Positions 36,281 to 45,492 of a stretch of DNA of 64,000 bases are shown here, piece by piece. This DNA is from Pseudomonas tructae (GTDB taxonomy: Bacteria; Pseudomonadota; Gammaproteobacteria; Pseudomonadales; Pseudomonadaceae). A program made the translations under genes and the position numbers. Location of the stretch: contig NZ_CP035952.1 in NCBI RefSeq assembly GCF_004214895.1, positions 372,001-436,000 on the forward strand, written 5' to 3'. The notes beneath the pieces are model-generated. The model had not been told where the DNA came from. It searched no databases and saw nothing but the letters and a program-made list of their open reading frames with translations. Numbering within the stretch: the first letter of the stretch is position 1; each line of letters starts with the position of its first letter.

Positions 36281-38296
36281 ATGACCGACGAAGCCCAGCG
36301 CTGGAAAGAAAAATACCTCAAGAGTATCGAACAGCAAGAGAAGCTCGAGCGCCGTTGGGAGGCTCGTCTGGACTTGTTGCGCCGCGGCCTGGTGCGCAGC
36401 ACGCTGGCGGCTGAAGGCAGCGATCGGGCGGTGGACCAGTGCATGAAGGAAATGCGCGAGGTCATCCGCACCGACAATATGGACGCCGCCCTCGCCGGCC
36501 TGATTCCGCGCCTGGAAAAGGCTGTGCTCGACTCCGAGCAACGTCGAGAAACCCGCATCGCCCAGGTCAGTACTGCGCTCACCTCGTTGGTTACCCAGCT
36601 ACAGGCCTTGCCTTTGCCCAGCGAAGTCAGCCGGCCGCTGAAGAAGTTCGCCAAGCAGGTCGAGGCCCGGGCCAGTCAATCCAGGGAAGTACCCCTGTTG
36701 CTGGGGGAATTGAGCGGCTTGCAGGGTCAGGCGCTGTCGGCGCTGGAGCAGCCTGAAGAGGTGCAACGTCCAGGCTTGTTGCAGCGCCTGTTCGGCAACC
36801 GCGAAGCGGAAACCGAAGTCTTGCAGCCTGCCCTCGCTGGTCCGGCAACGCTGCCTGAACTCAGCGAAAAGCCTGCGCAGCTGGCGCTAGCTCATGTTGA
36901 GCCGGTGCCCTCGGTGCCTGTCGATGTCGACGAACTGCAGTCATTGCCGGTTGCTCAGGAACGGCTCATCGAGCCCTTTGAGTCCGCTGCAATAGAGGTC
37001 GAAGCTGACCAAGAGGCCGCACTGTCTGCCGTTGCGCCGACACCCCAGATGCTTGTCGATCAAACCGTCGAGCCCGCGCCACAACGACCACAGCCTGAAG
37101 CCGCACTCGAGTCGCCACCGGTGGACGCCGAGCAGGAAATCCTGGCGTTACTCGAGCACAGTCCGGACGAACCTGCGGTCGAGCTGCCTGAAATCGCCGC
37201 GCAGGACGACGAAGCAGCCCATTACGCCCTGCCGGACGGAACCGAGCCGACCTACAGCTCGGTGGCTGCGCACATCGAAGACACCTTGCTGGGTTTGCTC
37301 GACGACCTGACCCTGCCCGAGCGCTACAAGGCCCAGGCGCAGTCCATGCGCGAACGCCTGGAGCACGGGCTGAACTGGTACGAATTGTTGCCGGTCCTCG
37401 ATGACCTGGCAGTGCTGATGCTGGCGATCAACGACAGTGGCCAGCACGAGTTCGAAGCTTATTTGCAGCAACTCAACGAGCGTCTGGAGTCGTTCCAGAG
37501 CCACTTGCATGAAGCCAGCGAAGGCCACGCAGACAGCACGTCGGCGGCACGCGACCTCGACAGTCAGTTGCGTGAGCACGTCGACAGCCTGCAAAGCAGT
37601 GTGCAGGGCGCTGCCGACCTTGGCAGCCTCAAGAATATCCTCGAAAGCCGCCTTGAAGGCTTGCTCGGCACCATGGATGAGCACCAGCAGCAGCGTGATC
37701 AGCGTGAGCAGGATATGGCCAACCGTTTGCAAGGCCTGGCCGAACGGGTGGCGAGCATGGAGCAGGAAGCCCTGGGTTACCGTGAGCACCTTGAGGAGCA
37801 GCGTCAAAAGGCCTTGATCGACCCTCTCACCGGCCTGCCCAATCGTGCCGCCTGGTCGGAACGGGTCGATCAGGAAGTACTGGAATGGCAGGAAAACGGC
37901 GGTCATCTGTTGATGGCGATCCTCGACCTTGACCATTTCAAGCGTATCAACGACGGCTATGGCCACCTGGCCGGTGACAAGGTGCTGAAGATCGTTGCCA
38001 GTGTGCTGCGCAAGCGTCTGCGCAGCCGAGACTTCATTGCCCGCTTTGGTGGCGAGGAGTTTGTCCTGCTGATCCCGCAAACTTCGCTGCCCGCCGGCTG
38101 CCAGTTGGCAGAGACCCTGCGTGCAGCCATCGAAGCCTGCCCGTTCCATTTCAAGGGCGAGCGGGTGACCATCACCCTGTCTATCGGCATCAGTGCATTT
38201 CGCAGCGGTGAGCGCAGCGAAGCGGTGCTCAAGCGGGCCGACGAGGCGCTGTACCGGGCGAAACATCTTGGTCGAAATCGCGTCGAACAGGGCTGA
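36281..38296 (+). CDS. dgcH: Diguanylate cyclase with long N-terminal coiled-coil region
   Basis: 671 residues. The first 490 have no recognised sensor domain: a charged helical part (EQQEKLERRWEARLDLLRRGL), then a Pro/Glu/Ala-rich acidic linker (about 200-320), then helical segments (DDLTLPERYKAQAQSMRERL; coiled coil about 400-510). The GGDEF domain follows with the active motif GGEEF at 590-594 and an intact inhibitory I-site RSRD at 581-584, so an active, feedback-controlled c-di-GMP synthase is expected. No membrane helix is seen. The symbol follows the PA5487 position and is tentative. Confidence 0.88.
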   Translation: MTDEAQRWKEKYLKSIEQQEKLERRWEARLDLLRRGLVRSTLAAEGSDRAVDQCMKEMREVIRTDNMDAALAGLIPRLEKAVLDSEQRRETRIAQVSTALTSLVTQLQALPLPSEVSRPLKKFAKQVEARASQSREVPLLLGELSGLQGQALSALEQPEEVQRPGLLQRLFGNREAETEVLQPALAGPATLPELSEKPAQLALAHVEPVPSVPVDVDELQSLPVAQERLIEPFESAAIEVEADQEAALSAVAPTPQMLVDQTVEPAPQRPQPEAALESPPVDAEQEILALLEHSPDEPAVELPEIAAQDDEAAHYALPDGTEPTYSSVAAHIEDTLLGLLDDLTLPERYKAQAQSMRERLEHGLNWYELLPVLDDLAVLMLAINDSGQHEFEAYLQQLNERLESFQSHLHEASEGHADSTSAARDLDSQLREHVDSLQSSVQGAADLGSLKNILESRLEGLLGTMDEHQQQRDQREQDMANRLQGLAERVASMEQEALGYREHLEEQRQKALIDPLTGLPNRAAWSERVDQEVLEWQENGGHLLMAILDLDHFKRINDGYGHLAGDKVLKIVASVLRKRLRSRDFIARFGGEEFVLLIPQTSLPAGCQLAETLRAAIEACPFHFKGERVTITLSIGISAFRSGERSEAVLKRADEALYRAKHLGRNRVEQG

Positions 38297-38358
38297 GTGG
38301 CATTGGCGAGGATGCGTTAAGCTTACGCTTTGCAGACTCTCATCACAGTGCCCTCCCC

Positions 38359-39135
38359 ATGAAAGCGTTTTTCACCGCGCTCCTGCTGCTGACGCTGGCA
38401 GGTTGCGCCACTGGCTTGCGGATCGACCGCAGCCACACTTCTGCCAACCAGGACGAGCGTATCCAGTTCGTCGTCCTGCATTACACCAACGCCTCGCTGG
38501 AGCGCTCACTGGCTTTGCTGACCCATGGCGAGGTCAGCAGCCATTACCTGATCGGCGACTCGCCGGCGACGGTCTATCAACTGGTCGACGAGAGCCGCCG
38601 CGCCTGGCATGCCGGTGACAGCCAGTGGGATGGGCGTACCTGGCTCAACTCTACCTCCATTGGTATCGAGATCGTCAACCCAGGTTTTACCGACACACCC
38701 ACCGGGCGGGTCTGGCATCCCTACACCGAGGCGCAGATCCAGGCATTGATCGTCCTGCTCAAGGACATCGTCGCGCGCAATCACATCCAGCCACGTTACA
38801 TCATCGGCCACAGCGACATCGCGCCGCTGCGCAAACTCGACCCGGGGCCGATGTTCCCGTGGAAGCGCCTGGCGGATGCAGGGCTTGGGGTCTGGCCGAA
38901 TGCCCAGGCCGTGGCCCGGCAGCAAGCCTACTTCAGCGTCAATCCGCCAAGCATCACCTGGTATCAGCAGCAGTTGAAGCGTTTTGGCTACGCCATCGAG
39001 CAGACCGGTGAGTACGATGTCAGCACCAAACATGTGCTGGCAGCGTTCCAGATGCGCTTTCGCCCCCAGCGTTTTGACGGGGTGGCAGATGCCCAGACCG
39101 CTGCTATGTTGCAGGTGCTCAACAACCGTCGTTGA
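38359..39135 (+). CDS. ampDh2: N-acetylmuramoyl-L-alanine amidase AmpDh2
   Basis: 258-residue lipoprotein (lipobox LAGC, Cys16) with an amidase_2 zinc domain: His41 (VVLHYTN), Glu104 (IGIEIVN), His151 (IIGHSDIAP) and Asp161 (LDPGPMFPW). The C-terminal 60 residues form a peptidoglycan-binding domain (YAIEQTGEYDVSTKHVLAAFQMRFRP). It cleaves the amide between muramic acid and the stem peptide in the periplasm. Followed by the EAL gene, 75 bases downstream. Confidence 0.93.
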   Translation: MKAFFTALLLLTLAGCATGLRIDRSHTSANQDERIQFVVLHYTNASLERSLALLTHGEVSSHYLIGDSPATVYQLVDESRRAWHAGDSQWDGRTWLNSTSIGIEIVNPGFTDTPTGRVWHPYTEAQIQALIVLLKDIVARNHIQPRYIIGHSDIAPLRKLDPGPMFPWKRLADAGLGVWPNAQAVARQQAYFSVNPPSITWYQQQLKRFGYAIEQTGEYDVSTKHVLAAFQMRFRPQRFDGVADAQTAAMLQVLNNRR

Positions 39136-39210
39136 CATGCACCGCCCAACGGGCAGGCTGACTTGAGTGGCAGTTGCTATACCTTTTGGTATTCAACGGG
39201 ATAATTCTTG

Positions 39211-40830
39211 ATGTCAGCTGCCCTCTCCGTGCTGCGCCACTTGCTCTATCGTCCCTGGTTATTGGCCACACTCGCGGCTATGGCCAGCGCGATCCTGTTG
39301 CTCATGGCCAGTGTTGGCGTAGCAATGCACCAGATGCAGCAAAGCGAAATCGAGCAAATGAATGCCAAGGGCGAGCGTTTTCTCGCCCGCCTTGAGCAGA
39401 TCTTCGGCCAACTGCGTGAAGGCGTCGACGAGCTTCAGGCGCAACCGGTGCGAGGTTGCGATGCCACCATGATGACGGCCTTGCAGCAGGTCGCATTCCG
39501 TTATCGCTTTGTCTATGAGGCCGCTTACGTCGATGGCAACATCGCCTGTTCCAACCGTGTGGGCGAGCGCACCATCAACCCGTTGCGTCCTGCCGACATT
39601 CAGGGGCCGACCTACAGCTACTGGCTCAACACCACCACCGAACCCGATGACAACCTGGCGGCGCTGATGCTTGGGCGTGGCAAGTTTCTGGTTGCCACCT
39701 CCCGTGGGCATATCACCGACGTGGTTGACTTGCCGCCTGAAGGCAGCCTGTTGGTGGTGCTCGACAACGGCACGCGCGCGGTACCGGTACTCGGCCCGCC
39801 GCAGGTCTGGCCGCCGTCCGCCGATTGGCCACCCGCCTCCAGTGGCTCGCTGCTGGAGTTGCCTGATCGGCTGATTTACCGCATGCCGACCAAGTCACCG
39901 GACTATCAACTGGTGTTGACTGCGCCGCGGGCCAGCTTGCCGTTGAAGATGAACGGGATTCTCTGGTTGCTGTTCCCGGGCAGTCTGGTATTGGCCTGGT
40001 GCATCGGCTGGCTGGTACTGCAGTTGATCCGACAGCGTCGCTCAATGAGTTCAGAGCTTCAAGGGGCGCTGCGCCGTGGTGAGCTGCAGGTGCTCTACCA
40101 GCCGATTTTCGAGCTCACCAGCCGCCGCTGTGTAGGCGCTGAAGCCCTGGTGCGCTGGCGTCGCTCGGATGGCACGCTGACCAGCCCGGAGCTGTTCATC
40201 CCGCTGGCGGAGAACACCGGGCAGATCCGCCAGATCACCGATTTCGTCCTGCAGCGGGTGCTGGAACAGTTGGGCCAGCTGCTGCGCGCCAATCGCCAGT
40301 TGTACATCTCGGTAAACCTTGCCGCTTGCGATGTGATGGTGCCCAGGATTGGCCGGGTGGCGGCGCGCCTGCTGGCCTTGCACCATGTTGCGGCCAGCCA
40401 GATCGCTTTCGAGGTCACCGAGCGCGGGCTGATCGACGTGGTGGTGGCGCGCGATAACCTGCAAGCATTGCGCGCGGTCGGGCATCAGGTGCTGATCGAT
40501 GATTTCGGCACCGGCTATTGCAGCCTGGCCTACCTGCAAACCCTGCCGGTCGATTGCCTGAAAATCGACAAGGCCTTTATCGATGCCCTGGGCCATGACG
40601 CGGCCAGCAGCGGCGTGGCACCGCACATCATCCGCATGGCCCACGCCCTGCAGTTGCGAGTAATTGCCGAGGGCATCGAGTACGAAGACCAGGCCTTGCT
40701 GCTCAACAGCGAAGGGGTCAACTATGGCCAGGGCTGGCTGTTCGCGCATCCGCTCAACGCCCGGCAATTCATCGAGCTGATCACCCGCGGTCGACGCCTG
40801 GGCCCGCGCCGCATCGACGACGAAGCCTGA
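39211..40830 (+). CDS. EAL-domain c-di-GMP phosphodiesterase with periplasmic CSS-type sensor
   Basis: 539 residues: membrane helix about 17-42, periplasmic domain to about 245, second helix about 250-270, then a cytoplasmic EAL domain. Catalytic residues look complete: EAL at 311-313, SVNLAACD, FEVTERGLID, the loop DDFGTGYCSL, KIDKAF and AEGIEYEDQ. The periplasmic part contains CDATMM and ACSNRVG, where the usual CSS motif reads CSN; in this family the cysteines sense the disulfide system. A nearby dsbA fits that, by inference. ATG 39211 rather than the TTG before it. Convergent with kinB. Confidence 0.9.
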   Translation: MSAALSVLRHLLYRPWLLATLAAMASAILLLMASVGVAMHQMQQSEIEQMNAKGERFLARLEQIFGQLREGVDELQAQPVRGCDATMMTALQQVAFRYRFVYEAAYVDGNIACSNRVGERTINPLRPADIQGPTYSYWLNTTTEPDDNLAALMLGRGKFLVATSRGHITDVVDLPPEGSLLVVLDNGTRAVPVLGPPQVWPPSADWPPASSGSLLELPDRLIYRMPTKSPDYQLVLTAPRASLPLKMNGILWLLFPGSLVLAWCIGWLVLQLIRQRRSMSSELQGALRRGELQVLYQPIFELTSRRCVGAEALVRWRRSDGTLTSPELFIPLAENTGQIRQITDFVLQRVLEQLGQLLRANRQLYISVNLAACDVMVPRIGRVAARLLALHHVAASQIAFEVTERGLIDVVVARDNLQALRAVGHQVLIDDFGTGYCSLAYLQTLPVDCLKIDKAFIDALGHDAASSGVAPHIIRMAHALQLRVIAEGIEYEDQALLLNSEGVNYGQGWLFAHPLNARQFIELITRGRRLGPRRIDDEA

Positions 40831-40842
40831 GCGTTAGCTGTT

Positions 40843-42630
40843 TCAGACCGGCAGGGCCATGTAGAACTGCGTGCCCTGGCCGGGCCGCGAATACACGCCC
40901 ATACGCCCGCCATGCAACTGGACGATCTCTTTGCACAGCGCCAGGCCAAGGCCGGCACCGCCTTTTTTGCGTCCGACCTGGACGAAAGGCTCGAAAATCC
41001 GACCCTGTTGGCCGTAAGCGATGCCCTCACCGTTGTCTTCGATGCTGATGATCACTCGCTCAGCGTGGCGGCGCGCATGCAAACGAATACGTCCGGCAAT
41101 GGGTGTATGACGCACGGCGTTGTCCAGCAGATTGTCCATGACCCGGTCCAGTTGCGCGGGGTCCGCCTGGATGCGTGGCAGCGGTGTAGCGAGCTCGACC
41201 TGCAGCTCGATCTGTTTGTCACTGGCCACGGCGGCAAAACGTTCGCAGGCACGGCCCAGCAGTTCATCGATGGCACAGGGGGTGAGCTCAAGCTTTTGTA
41301 GACCGTTCTGGTAGCGGGAGAAGTTCAGCAGGTCATTGATCAACTGGGTCAGGCGCTGCATTTCTTCGCCGATGGTCTGGCACAGGTCTGCTTCGCGTGA
41401 GCCCGTGGCAACGCTCAGACGCTCACGCAACAGGCCGAAGGCCATGTGCATGCCGGTCACGGGTGTGCGCAGTTCATGGGAGGCGCGCAGGACGAATTCG
41501 CTGCGTACCCGTTCGAATGCGCGCTGTTCCGTGACATCGTGCAGCACCATCACCGCACCGAGGATTTGCCCTTGTGGGTGGCAGACGGGGGTGAGGCTGT
41601 AGGAAAGCAGGCGGATCTCTTCATCTATTTCCAGGCTGAGGTCATCGGGCACCCGCTCCAGGGTGCCGCCGCGCAACACCAGGCGCAGTTGCTCATCCAG
41701 CTCCGGGCGTTGCAGGGCATCGCCCAGGCCGCTGCCCAGGCGCGCATCTTCCCAGCCCAGCTGGCGTTGGGCGACCGGATTGAGGTGCTCCAGATGGCCC
41801 TGGCGATCGATGATCAGCAAGCCGTCGTCGATACTGTCGAGCACCGCTTGCAAGCGCTGCTGGCCGGCCAGTACTTCGTCGATGTTGGTCGCCTGATGTT
41901 TGCGCAAGGCTTCGGCCATCAGGCCAAAACGGCGAGTTAGCTGGTTCAGTTCAAGCGCATGGGACACCGGCAGGGTGACGTCGAAGTTGCCTTGGCCGAT
42001 CTGGTCGGCTGCCTTGGCCAGTGCTTCGATCGGTTGGCCGACCCGTCGGGCAATGCCATGGGCGGTGACAAAGCCGAGAATCAAAACGCTCAGGCCAACC
42101 AGGCCCAGCAAGCCGCCAATCAGCAGGGCACGGTCATGGGCTTTTTGTTCGCTCTCGTTGATGTGTTGCAGGGCGCGTTTGTGCGACTCGACCAAATCGC
42201 CCCGCAATTGATTGAAGGCATGGCCCAACGGCTGCTCGGCCCCCAGGCTTTTCGACGGCGCGCTGCTGCTGCGATAGGCCTGCAGGAATGCCTGGTAATC
42301 GACGTTGGCTTTGGTAAAACCCTGGTCACCAGGGCTGTCGTCGTCATGATTGATGCCCTCGTCCAGCAATTGCTGGAACTGCCTTTGCAGGTCCTCCAGG
42401 GCGGGCTTATCTGCAGAGTCGTCCAGCAGCAGGGACAGTTGCTCGCCCAGGTTCTGGCGTAGCTTCAGGCCCAGGTCAAGGGTCACCGAGTTGTCGCGCA
42501 CCAATGCCTGCTGCGCGCTGGCCATTTGCAACACGCTGACCAGGCCCAGCAACAAGCCAAACAGCGCCACGGTGATCAGCGCCGAGATGCTGAGGAAAAG
42601 CCGCGTGCGCAGCTTCATCGCCAACGTCAT
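40843..42630 (-). CDS. kinB: Sensor histidine kinase KinB
   Basis: 595 residues, the size of P. aeruginosa KinB. Two helices (about 10-34 and 167-192) flank a periplasmic helical domain, then HAMP (192-245), PAS (about 255-370), HisKA with His385 in RASHELRTP, and HATPase (NLLDNAVRHT, DNGEGI, GGAGLGLALC). It phosphorylates and, in P. aeruginosa, mainly dephosphorylates AlgB, controlling alginate and virulence genes. The start overlaps the algB stop by 4 bases (ATGA). Confidence 0.96.
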   Translation of the reverse strand: MTLAMKLRTRLFLSISALITVALFGLLLGLVSVLQMASAQQALVRDNSVTLDLGLKLRQNLGEQLSLLLDDSADKPALEDLQRQFQQLLDEGINHDDDSPGDQGFTKANVDYQAFLQAYRSSSAPSKSLGAEQPLGHAFNQLRGDLVESHKRALQHINESEQKAHDRALLIGGLLGLVGLSVLILGFVTAHGIARRVGQPIEALAKAADQIGQGNFDVTLPVSHALELNQLTRRFGLMAEALRKHQATNIDEVLAGQQRLQAVLDSIDDGLLIIDRQGHLEHLNPVAQRQLGWEDARLGSGLGDALQRPELDEQLRLVLRGGTLERVPDDLSLEIDEEIRLLSYSLTPVCHPQGQILGAVMVLHDVTEQRAFERVRSEFVLRASHELRTPVTGMHMAFGLLRERLSVATGSREADLCQTIGEEMQRLTQLINDLLNFSRYQNGLQKLELTPCAIDELLGRACERFAAVASDKQIELQVELATPLPRIQADPAQLDRVMDNLLDNAVRHTPIAGRIRLHARRHAERVIISIEDNGEGIAYGQQGRIFEPFVQVGRKKGGAGLGLALCKEIVQLHGGRMGVYSRPGQGTQFYMALPV

Positions 42631-43973
42631 AGGTTGTACTGCTTGCGTTTGCGGTACAGGGTCGAGGCATCGATACCGAGGGTTTTGGCGGCCTGGTCGA
42701 GGGTTTCGCTGGTGGCCAGAATTGCGCCGATGTGCGCGCGCTCCAGTTCATCCAGGCTTAGCGCTGCGCCAACACGAGGGGCATTGCTGGCCGGTTGTTC
42801 GGCCATGCCCAGATGACTGATTTCGACGCGCTCCTGTGCACAAATGATGCTTGCCCGCTCGACCACGTTGCGCAGTTCGCGAATATTGCCCGGCCAGCGA
42901 TAGTTGAGCAGCGCGGCGCGCGCCTCGTCGCTGAACGCGCGGGCCGGGCGTGAGTACTCCTTGACGAAGCGGGCGAGGAAGCGATCGGCCAGGGTGAGGA
43001 TATCTTCGCTGCGCTCGCGCAATGGCGGCAGGTGCAGGGTGATGACGTTCAGACGGTACAGCAGGTCTTCACGGAAGCGGCCTTCACGGACCATGTCTTC
43101 AAGGTTGAGGTTGGTCGCGGCCAGAATGCGCACGTCGGCGCGGCGGGTCACCGGGTCGCCGACGCGCTCGTATTCCTTGTCCTGGATAAAGCGCAGCAGC
43201 TTGGGTTGCAGGGTCAGCGGAAAATCGCCGATCTCGTCGAGAAACAAGGTCCCCCCGTCCGCCTGGCTGACCCGGCCCAGGGTGCTTTCGCTGGCGCCGG
43301 TAAAGGCGCCGCGGCTGTGGCCAAACAGTTCGCTTTCCATCAATTCGGCGGTTAGCGACGGGCAGTTGATGGTCACGCAGGCCTTGCGCGCACGTTTGCT
43401 CCAACCGTGAATGGCGCGGGCCAGTTCGCCTTTGCCGGTACCGGACTCTCCAAGAATGAGGATGTTGGCGTCGGTGGTGGCGACCTGGCGGGCGGTTTCC
43501 AGCACCACCATCATGGCCGGGCTGTGCGAGTCGAGGCCGTCCTTGGGTTTGCGTACTTCACCTTCCAGCGCTTCGAGGCGCGCCGATAACTGGCGGACTT
43601 CCAGTTGCTTGGCGGTCGCCAGGCGCAGTTGGTCCGGGCTGCACGGTTTGACCAGGTAATCAGCGGCGCCGGCCTGAATCGCATCAACCGCGGTGTCGAC
43701 TGCCGAATGCGCGGTGACGATCACCACGCGCATCCACGGTGCCTGGATGCGCATCTGCGCCAGCACATCCAGACCATTGTCCTCACCCAGGCGCAGATCG
43801 AGGAAACACAGGTCGAAGACTTGCCGCTGCAACAGGGTTTCGGCTTGCACCGCGCTGTTGGCGGTGGCAACGCTGTAGCCTTCATCTTCGAGACAGTAAC
43901 GGAAGGTTCGCAGGATGGCGGACTCATCGTCGACCAGCAGAATACGGCCTTGATGTTCCTGAGGTGACTCCAT
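42627..43973 (-). CDS. algB: NtrC-family response regulator AlgB
   Basis: 448 residues: receiver domain with phosphorylated Asp59 (FLDLRLG), AAA+ domain with Walker A GESGTGKG (175-182) and the sigma-54 contact loop GAFTGA (222-227, intact), Walker B GGTLFLDEIGDF, and a Fis-type helix-turn-helix at the C-terminus (LDQAAKTLGIDASTLYRKRKQY). Activator of alginate genes and of many others in P. aeruginosa. Intact GAFTGA means it could drive sigma-54 promoters, such as the one at 44225. Confidence 0.96.
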   Translation of the reverse strand: MESPQEHQGRILLVDDESAILRTFRYCLEDEGYSVATANSAVQAETLLQRQVFDLCFLDLRLGEDNGLDVLAQMRIQAPWMRVVIVTAHSAVDTAVDAIQAGAADYLVKPCSPDQLRLATAKQLEVRQLSARLEALEGEVRKPKDGLDSHSPAMMVVLETARQVATTDANILILGESGTGKGELARAIHGWSKRARKACVTINCPSLTAELMESELFGHSRGAFTGASESTLGRVSQADGGTLFLDEIGDFPLTLQPKLLRFIQDKEYERVGDPVTRRADVRILAATNLNLEDMVREGRFREDLLYRLNVITLHLPPLRERSEDILTLADRFLARFVKEYSRPARAFSDEARAALLNYRWPGNIRELRNVVERASIICAQERVEISHLGMAEQPASNAPRVGAALSLDELERAHIGAILATSETLDQAAKTLGIDASTLYRKRKQYNL

Positions 43974-44289
43974 TTCCTACGCTCCTTTTAGAATGCTCTA
44001 GGTTTAGTGTCGGAAAAATCGGGCAAGTTGCATGGTTCATTCTGATTCATTCCGTTGCCTGCAGGGTAGTCGCTTGCCTGCTAGTTATCCGTCGAAGTTA
44101 TCCACAGGGCTGATCATGCAAAACGCACGAACCTCTAGGTCCAATCGTGCAGGATACGTTTCAGGGTGGCTTGAGCTTTTCTCTTATCTATCTGGTTTTT
44201 AAAGATAAAAATTGTTTTTGAGACTGGCATGCCTGCTGCAATGACTACATCAAGTTAACAATAAACAAACGCAGCAGGAGGAGCACGGC
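43974..44289. other. Intergenic region between algB and the small envelope genes
   Basis: 316 bases with no gene. It holds the algB promoter area, a perfect DnaA-box sequence TTATCCACA (44098-44106), an AT-rich tract around 44200 (TTTTTAAAGATAAAAATTG) typical of upstream IHF or regulator sites, and the sigma-54-type promoter at 44225-44240. Confidence 0.6.
44225..44240 (+). promoter_or_regulatory. Sigma-54 (-24/-12) promoter
   Basis: TGGCATGCCTGCTGCA matches TGGCACG-N4-TTGCA with GG at 44226-44227 and GC at 44238-44239, exactly 10 bases between them as required. A start near 44251 would leave a leader of about 40 bases before the ATG at 44290. The AT-rich stretch upstream could bind IHF. Confidence 0.65.
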
Positions 44290-44565
44290 ATGAACCGTCA
44301 ATCCGCCACCCCAGTACAGGTGTCTTCACTGCCACAGCGTCAGGCTCTGTTGTTCAGTCTGGCCCTGCTGCTGACCCTGATTGCCGGGCAGCTTTACAGC
44401 AGTTGGGAAGCGGCGCGTAGCGCCGATCAACTGGCTGCCCAGGTGGCGCAGGTTCAGGCGCTTCGCTCGGTTGCTCCCCTGCCTGCCAGGATCTTGCAGG
44501 CAACGTCTGTCACTGCCCCGGCTGTGGTTGGCGCTGCTGTACCACGTGATCGCTGGGTGTTTTAA
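44290..44565 (+). CDS. Small hypothetical membrane protein
   Basis: 91 residues with one hydrophobic segment (about 19-38: ALLFSLALLLTLIAGQLYSS), a short helical stretch and an Ala/Pro/Val-rich C-terminus ending PRDRWVF. No family recognised. GGAGGAG lies just before the ATG. Placed directly behind the sigma-54-type promoter and 45 bases before the DUF1328 gene, so it likely heads a small operon. Confidence 0.7.
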   Translation: MNRQSATPVQVSSLPQRQALLFSLALLLTLIAGQLYSSWEAARSADQLAAQVAQVQALRSVAPLPARILQATSVTAPAVVGAAVPRDRWVF

Positions 44566-44775
<210 letters not shown>

Positions 44776-44777
44776 AC

Positions 44778-45248
44778 ATGAGCACAACGCTAGGCAGAGC
44801 CCTGGTTGTCGCCCTGATGATGGGCGGCAGCGCAGTGGCAATGGCGGCCAATGACGGCCAGGTCCGGGCCAACCAGATTCTTGGCTCGGACCCTGAATAC
44901 CGGGAAACCTGGCAGGACGTGGTGAAAAACGAGGAGCGCTTGCCTGAATGGGTCCTCAACCTGAGTGGGACTGCCGAGCAACAGATGTCGGCGGTTGAGG
45001 AGGATGGCGACAAGTATCTGGTCGGGCCGCTGTGCGAGTCTGAGCAGAAATGCCTGAACAAGCGTCTGATCGTTGCTTTCAGTTGGGATAAGGACGAAGC
45101 CTACGGGATGTTGATCGAAGTGCCCGAAGGTCTGCCGTCCGATAAGTCGCCCACACGCCACGCCGACTACCGCTGGCTGGGCAAGCCGGACGAAGGCATG
45201 CAAGCACTGCTCAAAGAGCAACTCAAGCGTGATCCAAACTGGTACTGA
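44778..45248 (+). CDS. ivy: Lysozyme inhibitor, Ivy family
   Basis: 156 residues: signal peptide to about Ala23 (VAMAANDG), then the Ivy domain with YRETWQDVVKNEERLPEWVLNLSGTA and the inhibitory loop CESEQKC (a Cys-x5-Cys loop that in E. coli Ivy, CKPHDC, plugs the lysozyme active site), and RWLGKPDEGMQALLKEQL. Periplasmic inhibitor of C-type lysozyme or of lytic transglycosylases. Matches the position of PA5481 in P. aeruginosa, from memory. Start at ATG 44778; the frame also opens at a TTG just upstream. Confidence 0.85.
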   Translation: MSTTLGRALVVALMMGGSAVAMAANDGQVRANQILGSDPEYRETWQDVVKNEERLPEWVLNLSGTAEQQMSAVEEDGDKYLVGPLCESEQKCLNKRLIVAFSWDKDEAYGMLIEVPEGLPSDKSPTRHADYRWLGKPDEGMQALLKEQLKRDPNWY

Positions 45249-45436
45249 GGGGTTGCTCGCTCTTCAGTACATATATAGAAGCTGAACCTTTTCCCATTTC
45301 AGGCTTCTATGCTGCGCCACCCGAGGAAGGCAGGCGCATGATCAAGGGGCCGGGCTGCTCTGATTGTTTCAGGATCGGAGGGGCCTAGGGGTACAGGGAG
45401 TGCCCCCGATGAGGGCCGGGTCAGGTCAAGCGGTCG

Positions 45437-45492
45437 CGGAAGTTGCAGGTCGGGCAACCACCTTCAGGTGGTGATGCCTGACCGGACTTCCG
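45437..45492. ncRNA. Long imperfect hairpin, candidate structured RNA
   Basis: Nested pairing over 56 bases: CGGAAGT with ACTTCCG, GGTCGGGC with GCCTGACC (one G-T pair), CCACC with GGTGG, closed by a TTCA loop, with only short internal bulges. A stem of this length is far beyond chance and lies in no gene. It could be part of an sRNA, a terminator-like barrier, or a remnant of a mobile palindrome. Its sequence is unlike the REP elements elsewhere in the window. Confidence 0.55.
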
